Part shown: positions 35,750 to 45,935 of the stretch, in pieces
Numbering within the stretch: the first letter of the stretch is position 1
How the letters are laid out: each line of letters begins with the position of its first letter
DNA from: Bog-473 sp963787485
GTDB lineage: Bacteria > Actinomycetota > Acidimicrobiia > Acidimicrobiales > RAAP-2
Direction: 5' to 3'
DNA: 64,000 bases
Assembly (NCBI GenBank): GCA_963787485.1
Contig: CAWBDF010000006.1
Location: forward strand, 434,001 to 498,000
The notes under the pieces: model-generated
The model's database searches: none
What the model saw: the letters and a program-made list of their open reading frames with translations, nothing else
Told to the model about the DNA's origin: nothing
Made by a program: the position numbers and the translations under genes

Positions 35750-36749
35750 CTAGCGTCCGATTCGATTGAGAACGCTGTGTCGGAGCATTCCAAGTTGGCG
35801 AAGTAGTCGCCGGTGCATCGTTTGGGAACGACGGCGAGCCTCGGCATCAATCGATGAGTGGATCTCAAACCACTCGAAGATCCGTCGAGTGTGGAGCTGG
35901 TCGTACTCTCGGTCGACGGCGACCGCACCCGGGGATCGCAACGGAGATGCGAGTGGCGTAACTTCCAAATTCGCCAGGGGATGGTCCGGCGGCAAGCCTC
36001 GTCCGTCGATATTGCCGATATTCGCGACGAGGTTTACCGAGGGAACGATGGTCAGGCCTGAGTGGACGAGTCGGGCCAAGCTCCATGGAAGATCCCACGA
36101 GTGGCGATCTTGAGGCTCTCCATAGAGACGATCGAATCGCCGAGCCTGGAGCGCGAAGACCTCGTCGTTAGCGAGAACGTCACGGATCCGTTCCTTGACG
36201 TTCTCGTCTCCCCAGGCCGACATACTTGCGTCATAGAACGCCCAGGCTCGCTTCCAGGAGGCCCAACCCCACACGCTTCCGAAGTGGGAGAAGTGGTAAC
36301 TCTGGCGGTCTTCCTTCCAATGGCCAAGATAGTTAGTTCCGCAGACCATCATTATCCGCGGGATCGTGTCGGTACCTTTCCAACATTTCCTGGGCGAATA
36401 CAAAAAAGGTTGGATCAGGCACGCAGTCATCGTCGAGGACAATCCCTTCATCAACTTCGGAAAATGCCCAATCAACTCCGGATTTGTAGCACTCTCGAGC
36501 CCCTAGGTTCGTATCGGAATAGCGATACTTCACATCGCAGGACCAGTCAACGTTCTCGGCGACTGCTCGCGCCCGTGCACAATTATCGGCGTCTGCAGCC
36601 GAGCGGGGCCCATCTGCAAACACAAACAGCTGCCTAGGCTTTGCCTGCGCGATTGCTTCAAAGACGCGGCCAGTGGACTCTGGACGATTGAAGACGCTTA
36701 GAATGACCGGGGTATTCAGCACGAGAAGGCTCGCTCGATGCGCACACAA
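35750..36749 (-). pseudogene. Nucleotide-diphospho-sugar (GT2-like) transferase, one frameshift
   Basis: From 36749 it reads LNTPVILSVFNRPESTGRVFE, KYRYSDTNLGARECYKSGVDW and VDEGIVLDDDCVPDPTFFVF. The LDDDC is the metal/donor-binding DXD of GT-A enzymes. A +1 step near 36365 continues RIMMVCGTNYLGHWKEDRQS, YHFSHFGSVWGWASWKRAW, the W-G-W-A-W block of this subfamily, and on to the stop at 35750. Joined length is about 330 aa. It would add a sugar to the repeat unit. The shift is probably a read insertion. Confidence 0.75.
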
Positions 36750-37171
36750 TCGAGATCGTCTTGTTGTGGCGGGCGATATCTCATGGATCCGTCAGGGTTT
36801 GGATGATCTGGAAGTTGGACGTCTCTCCGACACATCAGAAAGGGAGGCTGTCGCGAAGGGTGCAAGTCGAATGCGGCGAAGGCTCAATCGGACTCGACGC
36901 CCAGTCGTGACCAACTCATCTAACGGCTTCGGATTCATCGGGGACTATCTCTAATCCCTCCTTCGCTCCGGCGCCCGCAAATACGCCGCGAGGTGCCATT
37001 CATTGAGCGAGACCATATGACCCCTCTGAGGGGCACCGCACGAGGAAGAACCCCCCAGGACCGATTTTGGGGGCTCCGTTTGAAAGGTTTCGAGGTGCAG
37101 CTGGAGGCGGGAAAATCCGAACGGCTAACGCACGTCCGCCAACCCACGAGCGGGCTAGCGCCGGAGCGTAT
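36750..37171. other. Intergenic stretch next to an IS3 remnant
   Basis: No gene recognised. It contains CCCCTCTGAGGGG at 37021-37033 and a G-rich tract near 37070, possibly parts of the decayed IS3 end. Short frames show no family resemblance. Confidence 0.35.
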
Positions 37172-37575
37172 TCACTGGCGTATCGCACGAGCTGGTTTGC
37201 CAATGGCCCGACACGCACGACGCTCTGAGACGCTGAAGCGCCCAAAGAGCATCATCAGCGCCTGGCGGCGGCGTGCCGGGCTCAGAAGTTTCCCTTGGCC
37301 ACTTCTTTCAGAATGGCGATGTCGAGGACCTGGTCCGCCACGATTCCCTTGAGCCGGACGTTCTCGCGTTCGAGCTCCTTCAATCGCTTGGCGTCGTCAG
37401 CCTTCATGGCGCCGTACTCACGGAAGGTCTGCTCAGAGACGTCAACGTATTTGGCCACGGTCGCGATGTCCGCTCCTTCGGCCAACAAGTTGTCGGCCTC
37501 TCGGAGCATGCGGATCACGTGCTCAGGGTTGTGCCTTCGACGCCGCACGGTATTTACCCTCCTTTGTAACGCCAT
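37172..37575 (-). mobile_element. IS3-family remnant (orfA and start of orfB)
   Basis: 37575-37282 encodes a 97-aa OrfA: RRRRHNPEHVIRMLREADNL, LAEGADIATVAKYVDVSEQT and the coiled coil KADDAKRLKELERENVRLKG ending ILKEVAKGNF. It lacks the few residues (with a Trp) usually found between SEQT and REYG. The overlapping downstream frame gives the OrfB start LLSPARRRQALMMLFGRFSV, SERRACRAIGKPARAIRQ, then a stop at 37172. The catalytic OrfB core is missing, so the element is dead. Ends are not identified. Confidence 0.82.
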
Positions 37576-37732
37576 GGTGGGTAAGAGGACTTACTCAGTT
37601 GGTGGATCCATTCGGCGGGGGTCATGTCAAGACGGGTGAGCGTATTCCCCACTGGTCCTCCGACCCCCACACGGAGTGACCCCACGCCATCCTAACGTTC
37701 CCAAGTCAGAGCCCGGAAGCGCAGCGCCCATT

Positions 37733-39296
37733 TCAGGCAACACGCCTCCAGATTTCCACCGTATTCACGGCGTTGATCCGCAACGCCCGAAACGGCACGA
37801 ACCCCTCTTGGGTGGCGATCCGCTTCACTGCCTCCTCTGAGTACGAGTCGTGATACGACAACGGCGTGGTACCTGTGATCAGGAAGGTCGCGTGCCGCAG
37901 TTGTTGTGCCACGGTACTGAGAGCGTTCCCTCCGTACGGCGCGACCACCAAGTTCAACGAACGATGACTCTGGGTTGCAAACCAGTCGAGACCACCGGCA
38001 TTCACGGCGTCGTCGTCCCGGGTCAGTACCGTCGTGCGGCCGCCGATCATGGAGAGGACCCGCTGTTCCAACGGAATCAAAGTCGGCAACAGGACCGTTT
38101 CCGTTCACGGTGATTTCCAGCGCTTCCACCCTGTACGGAGGGCCGAGCCACCATTGGTCCTGTCCACCCGTCGCCTCCGCGGCGATCCCCATGACCAGCA
38201 GGACGCAGACCACGATCGCAATAAAACGAGAGGACGGAAGCGCGCTCGCCACAAGGACGATGACCATTGCAGTCACCGGAACGCCAAAACCCGTACCTCC
38301 GGGGTATGACGTCGAAAGCAGGATTATCGTCATGATCGCCCAAGCGCCGATGAGCAAGCGACCACCGCCACCCGGTCTTCGCACTACCACAAGAACCACG
38401 AACAGGGCCAGGCCCATCACGAGCGCAATGGCCTGAAACCTGCCAAGGTCGTAGACAGTCCAGTACAGGCGACGGCCGATCGCCGCCACCGACAACCGCA
38501 CACCGCTTTGGTACCCGGTGCCTCCAAGGTAGTGGAGCGCGCTTCGACCGGACACCGCCCACCAGGGTCCGGCTATGACCACCACTAAGCCCGTTGCGAT
38601 ACCGATACCGAGCCAGGGCAGCTCCGACAGTCGGGTTCGGTGAGGCCAGATGAGGTCTACCGCGATCACCACGGCCAGCGGGAGCGCGTAGACGAGGGCC
38701 AGTGAGCGGGACAGAAGGAGGAGGCCCCCGGAAATTCCCACAGCCACGGTCCACCCTCGCTTTTGAAGACGGTCGGAGCTTAGGTACGAAACGAATGTCC
38801 AGACTGTGGCGGTTGTCGCTGCAAGAGCGAAATTTAGCATCAAAGACCAGCCGAGGACGGCTTGATTCACTCCGACAGCGAGCGCGGTTGCAGCGGACGC
38901 GGCCGGGCCGAGCCAATGACGTGCGAGCAAGTAAGCACCGATTACAAGAAGGATCAGAAAGACAACCTCGACACCGACAGCTCCCTGGACTCCGCCTAGA
39001 TGGGAGGGCGCCGCAGCCAGAACCGGGACGAGTGGCGCAGTGCGGCCAGTATGCAAAACGTCGTCCAGACCGTTGCCCGGGCTACTCACGAGCAGATGGC
39101 CCAAGCCGTACGCCTTGGCTGTGTAGAGGTAGTCGTCGATGTTGGGGTTATGAGAAGCTCCGCGTTGTAGGTAGAGCCCGAGCCAAGTGATGACCGAAAC
39201 GACGAGCGTGATCGGGAGGTAGGCGCGCTCCTGCCGTCCAGTCGAGGCGAGAGTTCTGCGATTGATCCCCCCTGGGCCAATCCCCGAAGGCGTCAT
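37733..39296 (-). pseudogene. Polytopic GT-C-like (GT39/ArnT-type) membrane protein, one frameshift
   Basis: The N-terminal part has YLPITLVVSVITWLGLYLQR followed by NIDDYLYTAKAYGLGHLL. The early acidic DD loop matches GT-C glycosyltransferases that use polyprenyl-phosphate sugars. About ten helices follow. Near 38091 a +1 step leads to LPTLIPLEQRVLSMIGGRTT, LDWFATQSHRSLNLVVAPYG and the end at 37733, a soluble tail as in this class. Joined length is about 520 aa. It probably decorates the glycan on the outer face. ATG 39296 is the likely start; ATG 39311 or 39323 are possible. Confidence 0.65.
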
Positions 39297-39967
39297 TTCA
39301 CTCTGGCTCATACCAATCATTGTCAGAGACCTCTGCCATGGGAGACGGGTGAATCTGTAAGCGCTTCCGGGGTTGTCATCGTCGAGTATGCCGCCTCTAA
39401 TTCCGTACAGTCGATCCTCAGGGTGGTTCCGTTGGTTAGCCGTTGCAGAGTTGATAGAGCGCAGGCACGTCGCGCATCGTACAGAGATGGCCGACCGCAT
39501 GATCAGCCTGCGCCAGTACCGCCGAACACGACCGCTCACTCGCCTTGGCTGGAGCTCGGTCGGCTCCCGGCACAGGCGTTGGGAAGGGACCCGCAGAGGC
39601 CTCGGGGGGTCGCCGCTAGACGGATCGCCCCTGGACGCGGGGAGCAGGTCACCAGGTGGCCGCCCGCGAAGGGTGCTCGAGCCGGACCCACCGTTTACCC
39701 TCATAGCCTCCCGGGGGAATACCTTCCTGATCGGACTAGAGGCCGCCGCAAGACCCGACGGGCGAACTGCTCTTGGGTCTGGTGGAGCCGAATCGTGGGC
39801 ACTCGCTCAATGCCACCGCGGCGGATTTGGAAGACGAGTAGCTCCGACCGCACCTTCGCTCGTCCTCGTCCGTCCCGCGTCGATAGCTTATCGCTACGCC
39901 GTGAGGAGCCTCCCCCGGGGGACTTTCCTCGCGTCACTCGGCTCGCGACCGATGATAAGAACCGGAG
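39297..39967. other. Intergenic stretch, no gene recognised
   Basis: Divergent gap. Forward frames exist but are Arg/Pro-rich shadows. One short scrap at about 39742-39819 (TGELLLGLVEPNRGHSLNAT, ending ADLEDE) has protein-like composition but no start or known relative. Promoters for both flanking genes probably lie here; none is convincing. Confidence 0.35.
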
Positions 39968-41353
39968 GTGAGCTTCCCGGTTGGCGAGCTTCGGCGCTTC
40001 TTGCGGCAGCCGAAGCGAGCACTTAGGCGTATCCATTCACGCGCTTTCCGGACCGACGGGCTTTCCGAGGTCTCGGCCAGGCTCGCCAGGCCGATACTGC
40101 CAATCGTTCCCAGCAACCCTCCTGGCCCGACAATCGTGCTTCTGAACGATTGCCACGACCAGGATAATTTCGGAGCGCATGCATTGGTGGACGGGCTGTA
40201 CAGGATCCTGATGCATGCAGCGCCGAACGCATCCGTGCGGCCGATTCCATCCCACTGGCTGCTGGACACATCGAACGGGCTCGGCGCATTCACGAACGGA
40301 GGCGCGGGGATGCGTCAGCTCTTCGCGGCCTATCCGGTGGTTGCTGACCAGTTTGAGGTCGTCGCCGAGGAGTGGCTGAAAGGGAGAGCCGGGCCCGGAG
40401 CTGACGAGCTCCTCAGCCGCTTCCAGGGAGCAGACTTGGTCGTCTTGAATGGGGAGGGAAGCGTCTATCGCACCAATTTGAGCGCGATCCGTGAGCTGTT
40501 CATTGCGTGGCTCTGCAAGTGCCACCTCGGCATCCCGACCATCTTCGTGAATGCGACAGTCCACCTCACGGATGTCATGCCCATTCTCCCGGCCATGGTG
40601 CGCAAGACCCTGCCGGTGCTGGACGCTGTGGCAGTTCGTGAACCGCTTTCTCTTCGGAACCTTGGCCACTACGCACCGAACGTCGCCGTCCAGCTGATTC
40701 CTGACTCCGCATTTGCGCTGACGTCTGCTGATGCCCGCGAGACCCCTATGTCGGACATCATCCGCACCCGGATTGGTAACTCACCATATTTCTGTTTCGA
40801 TCCCGGCCCTATGCCCATCGATCACCGCCCAGGTCGTCGATCGGCACTGTACCGCCTGATCGCAGCACTCAAAGATGTAGCGGCTGACGCCGTATTCGTG
40901 CGGAGCGACCCCGCCGACGGCTACGTCGAGGAGATCGCGAAGGAGACGAACTCGCTCTACTTTGACGCTGCGGTTGATTACCGCGAATGGATGACCGTGG
41001 TTCGAGACGCTCAGTTCTTGCTTACCGGCCGCTATCACAATCCGATTCTTGCCGCGATAATGGGTTGTCCATCGATGACATTTGGGTCGTCAAGTCATAA
41101 GGTTCACGGCGGGTGCGAGATGCTTGAGGTTATCGGCACTCCCTATGACGGAACAGACCTCACGTCGCAGATGTCCTCCATAACCGGTCATGCGCGCAAC
41201 TATGTTAAGCACCGGGACGATCTCCGTGATTCTCTGAAAGAAGTCTGTGAGCGGCGGCACACGGAAACGATGGAGCTCAGTTCCTTGATCACCGCAGTGC
41301 TGCCATCCTCGGGCGTGCGCGACGATCTAGGGGCGCGCCTTACCGTGAGATGA
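39968..41353 (+). CDS. Polysaccharide pyruvyltransferase family protein
   Basis: The 461-aa protein carries the family pattern: TIVLLNDCHDQDNFGAHALV at the N-terminus, ADLVVLNGEGSVYRTN, FVNATVHLTDVM, AVAVREPLSLRNL, and FLLTGRYHNPILAAIMGCPS near the end. The last is the GR-H-x-x-I-A-A motif. Such enzymes transfer pyruvate from PEP to make ketals on a sugar; some relatives act as other transferases. Start is GTG 39968. Its TGA overlaps the next gene's ATG (ATGA), so it heads a coupled three-gene unit with the oxidoreductase and the capsule protein. Confidence 0.88.
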   Translation: MSFPVGELRRFLRQPKRALRRIHSRAFRTDGLSEVSARLARPILPIVPSNPPGPTIVLLNDCHDQDNFGAHALVDGLYRILMHAAPNASVRPIPSHWLLDTSNGLGAFTNGGAGMRQLFAAYPVVADQFEVVAEEWLKGRAGPGADELLSRFQGADLVVLNGEGSVYRTNLSAIRELFIAWLCKCHLGIPTIFVNATVHLTDVMPILPAMVRKTLPVLDAVAVREPLSLRNLGHYAPNVAVQLIPDSAFALTSADARETPMSDIIRTRIGNSPYFCFDPGPMPIDHRPGRRSALYRLIAALKDVAADAVFVRSDPADGYVEEIAKETNSLYFDAAVDYREWMTVVRDAQFLLTGRYHNPILAAIMGCPSMTFGSSSHKVHGGCEMLEVIGTPYDGTDLTSQMSSITGHARNYVKHRDDLRDSLKEVCERRHTETMELSSLITAVLPSSGVRDDLGARLTVR

Positions 41354-42403
41354 CCGGCTTACTGGTTGGCTACGGCTCCATTGGGCGTCGCCATCTCACG
41401 AACCTTCACAGCCTCGGAGTAAGCGGACTGGGCGGTCGTACACACAGGTCAGGGAACCCTTCCTCTGGAGCTACCCTGTCCCGCACGAATCTACTCAGAC
41501 CTCGACATAGCTCTCGAGAAAGAGGCGCCCTCCTTCGCAGTGATCGCCAACCCCACGGGCTTGCACGTCGAGGCTGCCCTGGCTTGTACCAATGCTGGCT
41601 GCGGTCTTCTGATAGAGAAGCCGATCTCACATTCGCTCGAGGGTGTGGATGAGCTTGAGGCGTTGGCGACGGCCTTGGGCATCAAGACCCTCGTCGGCTT
41701 CCAATTCCGCTTCCATCCTGCGCTGATCCGAATCCGCGACCTGCTTCGTTCAGGAACGATGGGGGCGCCTCTCCACGCACGCGTGATCTGGGCTGAGCAC
41801 CTTCCGTCGTGGCATCCGTGGGAGGACTGGCGGAAGAGCTATGCAGCGAGGGCTGAGCTTGGAGGTGGCGTACATCACACCATCTGCCATCCGTTCGACT
41901 ACCTCAGGATGATCTTTGGTGACCCGGTCTCTCTGTTTGCCACATTGACTCGCGGCGGCCCGCTGGGATTGCCTGTGCCCGAGGCGGCCGATGTCGCACT
42001 CTGCTTCTCTGAAGGACTGAGCGCGCAAGTTCATCTCGACTTCTGGTGTCGCCCGCCGATGCATCAAATGGACCTCGTGTGCTCCGAAGGCAGCATCCAT
42101 TGGGACTACATGACTGGTTCTCTCAAGGTGTGGAATACAAACCGAGAAGGCTGCCAGGTAGACGCTTTCCCCGGCGTAGACGAGCGCAATGAGCTATTTC
42201 TCAGCGAAGGCCGGCATTTTCTCAGCGTGTTGAGTGGGCGGGAGAAGTCGGGATGCAGCCTCGAAGACGGGATTGCGGTAGTCCGCATCTGTGAAGCGAT
42301 CGACCGGTCGGCAGCTTCGGGTGAGCTGACCCTGGTAGAGACGATCGCGCCGATGAACACGAGCTCACGGGACGCAGGACACGGGAACGGACGCGCCATA
42401 TGA
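41350..42403 (+). pseudogene. Gfo/Idh/MocA-family oxidoreductase, one frameshift
   Basis: The N-terminus LLVGYGSIGRRHLTNLHSLG is the NAD-binding Rossmann start. A +1 step near 41430 gives VVHTGQGTLPLELPCPARIY, then FAVIANPTGLHVEAALACT and the catalytic LLIEKPISHSL. The C-terminal domain includes LGGGVHHTICHPFDYLRMIF with the expected His-x-x-Asp. It would oxidise or reduce a nucleotide-sugar or free sugar intermediate. ATGA overlaps join it to the genes on both sides. Repaired length is about 350 aa, typical of the family. Confidence 0.8.
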
Positions 42404-44019
42404 GCTTGTCTCCGCAACTCGAAGCGGTCAAACGAGCCTTTCCGTCACCGCTAAAGGACGCGATCAAGACGGGGAGCCGTGCACTGTTCTACGCACCCCT
42501 TTCGAGGCGTCTGCCCCCTCGGGGGTACCGGCTCGAGGACTACAAGAGGTGGTTTCCAAAGACGGGTGACATCTTCCTGCGTTATCTGAAGGATGCCGAG
42601 CTGCCGTCAGCCGGATCGGAGACAGGAAATGGCCGTGTTGCAGTTGTCGTCATGCCCTGGGTGAGCACCGTTGTCCCTTGGTACGCAAGCATGCTGGGTC
42701 TAGGACTGGCACATCGGGGTCGGGAGGTCACGTTCATATGGGACGACACCTCATTTTCGGATCCCCAGCTGGAGGTGCAAAACCGGTGTATCGGTAACGT
42801 CCTCGACTGGATAGGGCGCTATCTGCCGGTAACCAGGCTCAGCGATCACGGTGAAGCGGAGCCGAGCGCTGACGATGGTGATGTCATTGGCCGACTCACC
42901 GACCAGAACGTTTCTTGGGTGTTGAGGGGTGCAGCGCCTACAGGCGACGACCGCCATGTCGTCGAGCAGATCAGGCGATCCCTTACGTGCTCGCTGCCGT
43001 TGATCAGGAGCGTGCTTGACGGAGGGAACGTGGACTGCTTAGTGGTTCCAGGAGGTGTCTACGGGACCAGCGGGCTCTTCTTGAATGAGGCCAGGGCTCA
43101 AGGATGCAGAGTCGCGACATTCGACACGGACCGCCGAATCGCACAAATCTGCGTCGATGGAGTCGCGGCACAGAATGGTGACATTCCGATGGCTTTCCAT
43201 GCGTTATGGAACGCCGATCTCCACGTTCGCAAGGAGGCTGTGAAGGTTGCCATGGCAGAGTTCCATGATCGGAGTGCCAACCGTGACGATTACGGGTTCC
43301 AGGTGCTGCCCGCAAGGAAATCAGGTAAGCATCCCGATGGTTGCGTGTTGATCCCGCTCAATGTCGAGTGGGACACCGCCGCGCTTGGAAGACACACCGC
43401 CTTCGAGAGCACTGCAGACTGGCTGACTTCGACGGTCAGCGCTGTCCTCGGCCAGGACGCCGGGCCCGTCGTTGTCCGCCAGCATCCTTCCGAACGCAGA
43501 CTGCTCCAGCGCAGCAAGTTGGACGTCGCCGCGCTTCTCCGTCGTAGGTTCGGTGACGATCCCCGGTGCCAGTTCGTCGCCGCCGACGATCCCGTGAGTT
43601 CGTACGATCTGTTGCGCTCGGCGCGCCTGGTGCTTCCGTTTGTTTCCACGATTGGCATCGAGGCTGCCGCCATGGGTAAGCCCGTGCTGATCTCGGGCGC
43701 CTGTTACTACTCCGACTTAGGATTCGTGTGGTCGGCCGGCTCACGTGAGCAGTACTTCGATCTGCTTCATCGTGGGTTGAGCGGAAACCTCACCCTTCGT
43801 CCCGATCAAGCCGAACGCGCGTGGCTCTGCTATTACCTCACTGCAGTGAGAAATCGGGTCTTGACGGATTTTACTCCCCATCCGGACGATTTTTGGACCT
43901 GGTGTCAGCGTCCTCTCCCGTCCCTCCTGTCCGACCCAGCCGTGGTGGACATCCTCGAGGCCATTGACACTGGTGTTCCAATCTCACTTCTTCGTCATGC
44001 CCGCGCCTTGAGCGTGTAA
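42400..44019 (+). CDS. Capsule polysaccharide biosynthesis protein (GT-B-like)
   Basis: The 539-aa soluble protein has two Rossmann-like halves. The C-terminal part contains GPVVVRQHPSERRLLQRSKL, VSSYDLLRSARLVLPFVSTI and GIEAAAMGKPVLISGACYY. The S-T-I-G-I-E-A-A-x-x-G-K-P-V block is characteristic of capsule-synthesis (KpsC/KpsS-like) and CDP-glycerol-type transferases. The N-terminal half is less conserved. It starts with an ATGA overlap on the oxidoreductase gene. It may transfer an acidic sugar, possibly the ulosonic acid made by the downstream genes, but this is inference. Confidence 0.7.
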   Translation: MSLSPQLEAVKRAFPSPLKDAIKTGSRALFYAPLSRRLPPRGYRLEDYKRWFPKTGDIFLRYLKDAELPSAGSETGNGRVAVVVMPWVSTVVPWYASMLGLGLAHRGREVTFIWDDTSFSDPQLEVQNRCIGNVLDWIGRYLPVTRLSDHGEAEPSADDGDVIGRLTDQNVSWVLRGAAPTGDDRHVVEQIRRSLTCSLPLIRSVLDGGNVDCLVVPGGVYGTSGLFLNEARAQGCRVATFDTDRRIAQICVDGVAAQNGDIPMAFHALWNADLHVRKEAVKVAMAEFHDRSANRDDYGFQVLPARKSGKHPDGCVLIPLNVEWDTAALGRHTAFESTADWLTSTVSAVLGQDAGPVVVRQHPSERRLLQRSKLDVAALLRRRFGDDPRCQFVAADDPVSSYDLLRSARLVLPFVSTIGIEAAAMGKPVLISGACYYSDLGFVWSAGSREQYFDLLHRGLSGNLTLRPDQAERAWLCYYLTAVRNRVLTDFTPHPDDFWTWCQRPLPSLLSDPAVVDILEAIDTGVPISLLRHARALSV

Positions 44020-44083
44020 CTCGCGCTTCCCATCGGACCGACCGGGCCGGTCCGGGTAGCCGCGGTTTCTCTGCTCCTCCGTT

Positions 44084-44101
44084 TCCTAGGGGAGTTGCCC
44101 C
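44084..44101 (+). promoter_or_regulatory. TCCTAGGGGAGTTGCCCC element
   Basis: It lies 112 bp before the NeuB-like start and heads a six-gene transcription unit. It is nearly identical to 25026-25042. TACGAT follows 24 nt after TTGCCC. The repeated spacing supports a promoter/operator role, which is inferred. Confidence 0.45.
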
Positions 44102-44213
44102 AGTCTCGAAGGGACCCTGGAGATTACGATTTCTTTGTGGGCATCATGCGTGGCCCGCAAGCGGTCGTCCATATGACGCCGGGTCAATGGTGGGCATCCT
44201 GGAGAGGTAGCAG

Positions 44214-45107
44214 GTGAGGGATACGGTGCAGATCGCAGATCGACGAGTCGGCCCGGATGAACCGTGCTTTGTCGTTGCCGAGATTGGAATAAACCACAAC
44301 GGCGATCTCAGTAACGCGCGTAAGCTCATTTCGGCGGCAGTTGCCGCTGGTGCGGATGCAGTGAAATTCCAGAAGCGCACTGTCGATGTTGTGTATAGCC
44401 GCGAGGAACTCGAAAGACCCCGCGAGAGTCCGTTTGGCAGTACGAACGGTGAGTTGAAGCGCGGCTTGGAATTCGGCCAAGACGTATTCGAAGCCATCGA
44501 CGAATACTGTCGGATTTACGGCATCACGTGGTTTGCATCATGCTGGGATGAAGGGTCCGTTGACTTTTTGGAGCAGTTCGAACCTCCTTGCTACAAGATA
44601 GCTTCGGCGTCGTTGACCGATGATGACCTCCTCCGCTACCACCGCCGGTACGGGAAGCCCGTGATCCTCTCCACGGGAATGAGCGAGCTTGAGGAGATCG
44701 ACCACGCGGTCGAGGTTCTTGGGACCCATGATCTCATTCTGCTGCATGCAAACAGCACCTATCCGGCACAACCGGCTGAGCTCAACCTGCGCACGATTGG
44801 CATGCTGCGTGAGCGGTACGGAGTTCCGGTCGGCTATTCCGGTCACGAGGTGGGACTGGCGACGTCTGTCGCAGCGCGGGCTCTCGGGGCGTGCATGATC
44901 GAGCGTCACATCACGCTCGATCGCGCAATGTGGGGCTCGGATCAGGCTGCTTCGGTCGAGCCTCTGGGCTTCCAGCGGCTCGTCCGAGACATCAGGGCAG
45001 TCGATGAGGCACTGGGTGACGGAGTCAAGGTCGTCTACGACAGCGAGGTGCCCGTAAGGGAGAAGCTCCGCCGTGTCGGCCTGAAGCCGTTGGTTGCAGC
45101 GCACTGA
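44214..45107 (+). CDS. NeuB-family ulosonic acid synthase lacking the SAF domain
   Basis: The 297-aa TIM-barrel enzyme condenses PEP with a sugar. Motifs: FVVAEIGINHNGDLSNARKL, AVKFQKRTVDVVY, PVILSTGMSELEEI, LLHANSTYPAQPAELNLRTI, VPVGYSGHEVG and IERHITLDRAMWGSDQAASV. The protein ends soon after the barrel. Sialic acid synthases have a further C-terminal SAF (antifreeze-like) domain of about 60 residues that helps bind the N-acyl sugar. Its absence suggests a different acceptor. Start GTG 44214 has AGAGG 7 nt upstream. It is the first gene of the CMP-sugar run. Confidence 0.85.
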   Translation: MRDTVQIADRRVGPDEPCFVVAEIGINHNGDLSNARKLISAAVAAGADAVKFQKRTVDVVYSREELERPRESPFGSTNGELKRGLEFGQDVFEAIDEYCRIYGITWFASCWDEGSVDFLEQFEPPCYKIASASLTDDDLLRYHRRYGKPVILSTGMSELEEIDHAVEVLGTHDLILLHANSTYPAQPAELNLRTIGMLRERYGVPVGYSGHEVGLATSVAARALGACMIERHITLDRAMWGSDQAASVEPLGFQRLVRDIRAVDEALGDGVKVVYDSEVPVREKLRRVGLKPLVAAH

Positions 45108-45125
45108 TGTGACCTGACAGGCGTC

Positions 45126-45935
45126 ATGGGTTCCCGCAAGCTGGACTGGAGTCCGAAACCGGCCGTCTCACCGGACAGGCCTTTCTCTCGCGAGATCCTT
45201 GCGCTCATACCCGCGCGTGGTGGTTCGAAGAGCATTCCTCGGAAAAATATCATCGAGATCGCGGGCAAACCGTTGATTGCCTGGTCCATTCTGCAGGCCC
45301 TCGAGTCCGATCGAATCACACGGGTCGTCGTCAGTACCGACGACGATGAGATCGCAGCGGTTGCAGAAGAGTACGGCGCAGAGGTGCCGTTCGTTCGGCC
45401 GGCGGAATACGCCGACGATCGTGCACCCGACATCGATGTCTTTCGACACGCCCTGGCATTTCTGGCCGAGAGCGAGTCGTTTTGTCCGGAGGTAGTTGTG
45501 CATTTACGGCCCACCGGGCCAGTGCGGCGAGTGTCCGACGTCGACGACGCAATCGATCTCCTCCTTTCCCATCCCGAGGCGGATTCCGTGCGATCGGTGT
45601 CGCTCGTCCAACAAAGCCCATACAAGATGTGGAAGGTGCTGGAAGACGGCACGATGGAGCCGCTGCTACGCCTTCCGGGCATGACAGATTGCCAGTCACA
45701 TCCGCGCCAAGTGCTTCCTCCGGTTTACTGGCAGAACGGTTACGTTGACGTCTTGCGGCCACGCGCCGTCCTCGAGAGGGACTCTATGTGGGGGGAAACG
45801 GTCCTTCCCTTCTTCGTCGAGACGGTGCTGTTCGATCTCGACTATCCAGAGGACATCGCGCCAATGGAGCAAGCACTGAGCCGTCGGGAAACAGGAAGTG
45901 AGCTCTTGCGTGAACCGGAGCGTCACCCTGTATGA
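45126..45935 (+). CDS. CMP-ulosonate cytidylyltransferase (NeuA/KdsB-like)
   Basis: The 269-aa enzyme activates an ulosonic acid with CTP. The N-terminal nucleotide-binding motif is ILALIPARGGSKSIPRKNII, followed by AGKPLIAWSILQALESD, VVVSTDDDEIAAVAEEYGAE and VVVHLRPTGPVR. PVYWQNGYVDVLRPRAVLE corresponds to the acceptor pocket and FDLDYPEDI to the metal site of the family. It lies 18 bp after the NeuB-like gene and overlaps the next, so they form one unit. Which acid it activates is not determined. Confidence 0.87.
   Translation: MGSRKLDWSPKPAVSPDRPFSREILALIPARGGSKSIPRKNIIEIAGKPLIAWSILQALESDRITRVVVSTDDDEIAAVAEEYGAEVPFVRPAEYADDRAPDIDVFRHALAFLAESESFCPEVVVHLRPTGPVRRVSDVDDAIDLLLSHPEADSVRSVSLVQQSPYKMWKVLEDGTMEPLLRLPGMTDCQSHPRQVLPPVYWQNGYVDVLRPRAVLERDSMWGETVLPFFVETVLFDLDYPEDIAPMEQALSRRETGSELLREPERHPV

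Noticed and set aside
36750..37690. Possible terminal inverted repeats of the IS3 remnant (CCCCTCTGAGGGG near 37021 and GGGGGTC near 37665)
   Set aside because: The two ends do not pair convincingly and no target duplication was found, so no boundaries are given.
39373..40026. A 217-codon forward frame before the pyruvyltransferase gene
   Set aside because: Composition is Arg/Pro/Ser-rich, it overlaps the start of the better-supported pyruvyltransferase frame, and no family motif is visible.
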